A stretch of DNA of 41,819 nt. Source: Actinomycetes bacterium (GTDB taxonomy: Bacteria; Actinomycetota; Acidimicrobiia; Spongiisociales; UBA5794). The stretch lies in the NCBI GenBank assembly GCA_024638645.1, contig JAHEJX010000001.1, forward strand, positions 11,268 to 53,086, in the 5' to 3' direction. Numbering within the stretch: position 1 is the first letter of the stretch; each line of letters begins with the position of its first letter. Shown piece by piece: positions 41,441 through 41,819 of this stretch. Below the pieces are notes generated by a model, which was not told the DNA's origin, searched no databases, and saw only the letters and a program-made list of their open reading frames with translations. A program made the position numbers and the translations under genes.

Positions 41441-41819
41441 ATGCAGGACATCTCCCGGCGTACCTTCGTCAAGGGATCCGCCGTTGTGGCAGGTGGAACC
41501 GTCGCCGCCCGAAACTTCCTATTCGGTCCGTCTGAGACAATTGCGGCCGAATCGGAGATTGCCCTACAGGGGGGAGTCCGCGATGTTGTACCGACCACAT
41601 GCTGGATCGGCAAACAAGACTGCGGAATGCTGGCTCATCGCGTGGACGGGCGTGTAGTCAAGTTCGAGGGGCACCCGGCCAACCCAAGGAACAATGGGAC
41701 ACTCTGCCCCAAAGGCCAGGCGCAGATCATCTCGTTGTACGACCCGAATCGGGTCAAGACCCCGCTGATTAGAACCAACGAAAAGGGAGGGACCGGAGAG
41801 TTCCGGACCGCCTCTTGGG
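41441..41819 (+). CDS. Tat-exported molybdopterin oxidoreductase of the DMSO reductase family (3' end outside window)
   Basis: First 126 codons of a large molybdenum enzyme. Twin-arginine signal SRRTFVKGS followed by a hydrophobic run, cleavage near residue 36. The Fe-S segment is TTCWIGKQDCGMLA ... GTLCPKGQAQI: Cys54, Cys61 and Cys89 keep the standard spacing (C-x2-C-x3-C-x27-C) but the second position is Gly57, so one cluster ligand is missing. GHPANPRNNG is the usual loop before the last Cys. Export would need the Tat system and cofactor insertion in the cytosol. AGGGAGAGGA lies about ten bases upstream. The substrate cannot be told from this part. Confidence 0.88.
   Translation, partial: MQDISRRTFVKGSAVVAGGTVAARNFLFGPSETIAAESEIALQGGVRDVVPTTCWIGKQDCGMLAHRVDGRVVKFEGHPANPRNNGTLCPKGQAQIISLYDPNRVKTPLIRTNEKGGTGEFRTASW

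Overview
This window (about 41.8 kb) reads as chromosomal DNA of a high-GC actinobacterium. The gene set (MoxR/CoxE/XdhC maturation genes, ArfA-like BON/OmpA protein, DUF5317 next to HD-GYP genes, adjacent tal and pgi, GTG/TTG starts, many apparently leaderless genes) suggests an uncultivated lineage such as Acidimicrobiia; that placement is inference. I see no rRNA, tRNA, CRISPR array, insertion sequence or phage gene.

Layout. 1-464: 3' part of homogentisate dioxygenase with a terminator hairpin. 465-5944: a TetR-controlled block: tetR, a serine alpha/beta hydrolase, a cysteine-nucleophile hydrolase fused in frame to a GT-B glycosyltransferase, a secreted protein of unknown function and a sulfotransferase. 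The same 18-bp operator lies on the tetR promoter and before the secreted-protein gene; this is the best candidate for an undescribed system. 5941-10725: SRPBCC protein, mannose-6-phosphate isomerase, then an operon moxR-coxE-xdhC(N)-xdhC(C) for maturing a molybdenum hydroxylase, without structural genes. 10799-17320: pirin, small membrane protein, VOC protein, DUF2461, DUF3592 membrane protein, an orphan PAS/PAS/GAF-like histidine kinase, GNAT acetyltransferase. 16715-22734 (minus): HhH membrane protein, rlmN, galU, tal, pgi and a HAD phosphatase, a central sugar-phosphate cluster. 22803-26992: two envelope proteins on a shared divergent promoter, acetyl-CoA synthetase, a lipoprotein. 27019-30029 (minus): conserved hypothetical, gamma-glutamyltransferase-like protein, nitrilase-superfamily amidase.

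30030-33663: a gene-poor leader with predicted RNA stems and a 29-residue membrane peptide, then two overlapping membrane HD-domain genes (one HD-GYP, one degenerate) and DUF5317. 33839-37142: BON/OmpA envelope protein with a coiled-coil partner, TlpA-like thioredoxin, sulfite-oxidase-fold molybdoenzyme. 37344-41819: metallo-beta-lactamase protein, aconitase, a cysteine-less CMD/AhpD-fold protein and the start of a Tat-exported DMSO-reductase-family enzyme behind a perfect TGTGA-N6-TCACA site.

At least ten genes have a TANNNT hexamer 6-8 nt before the start codon, most without a Shine-Dalgarno sequence, so leaderless transcription appears common here. Tightly spaced operons instead use overlapping ATGA/GTGA junctions.
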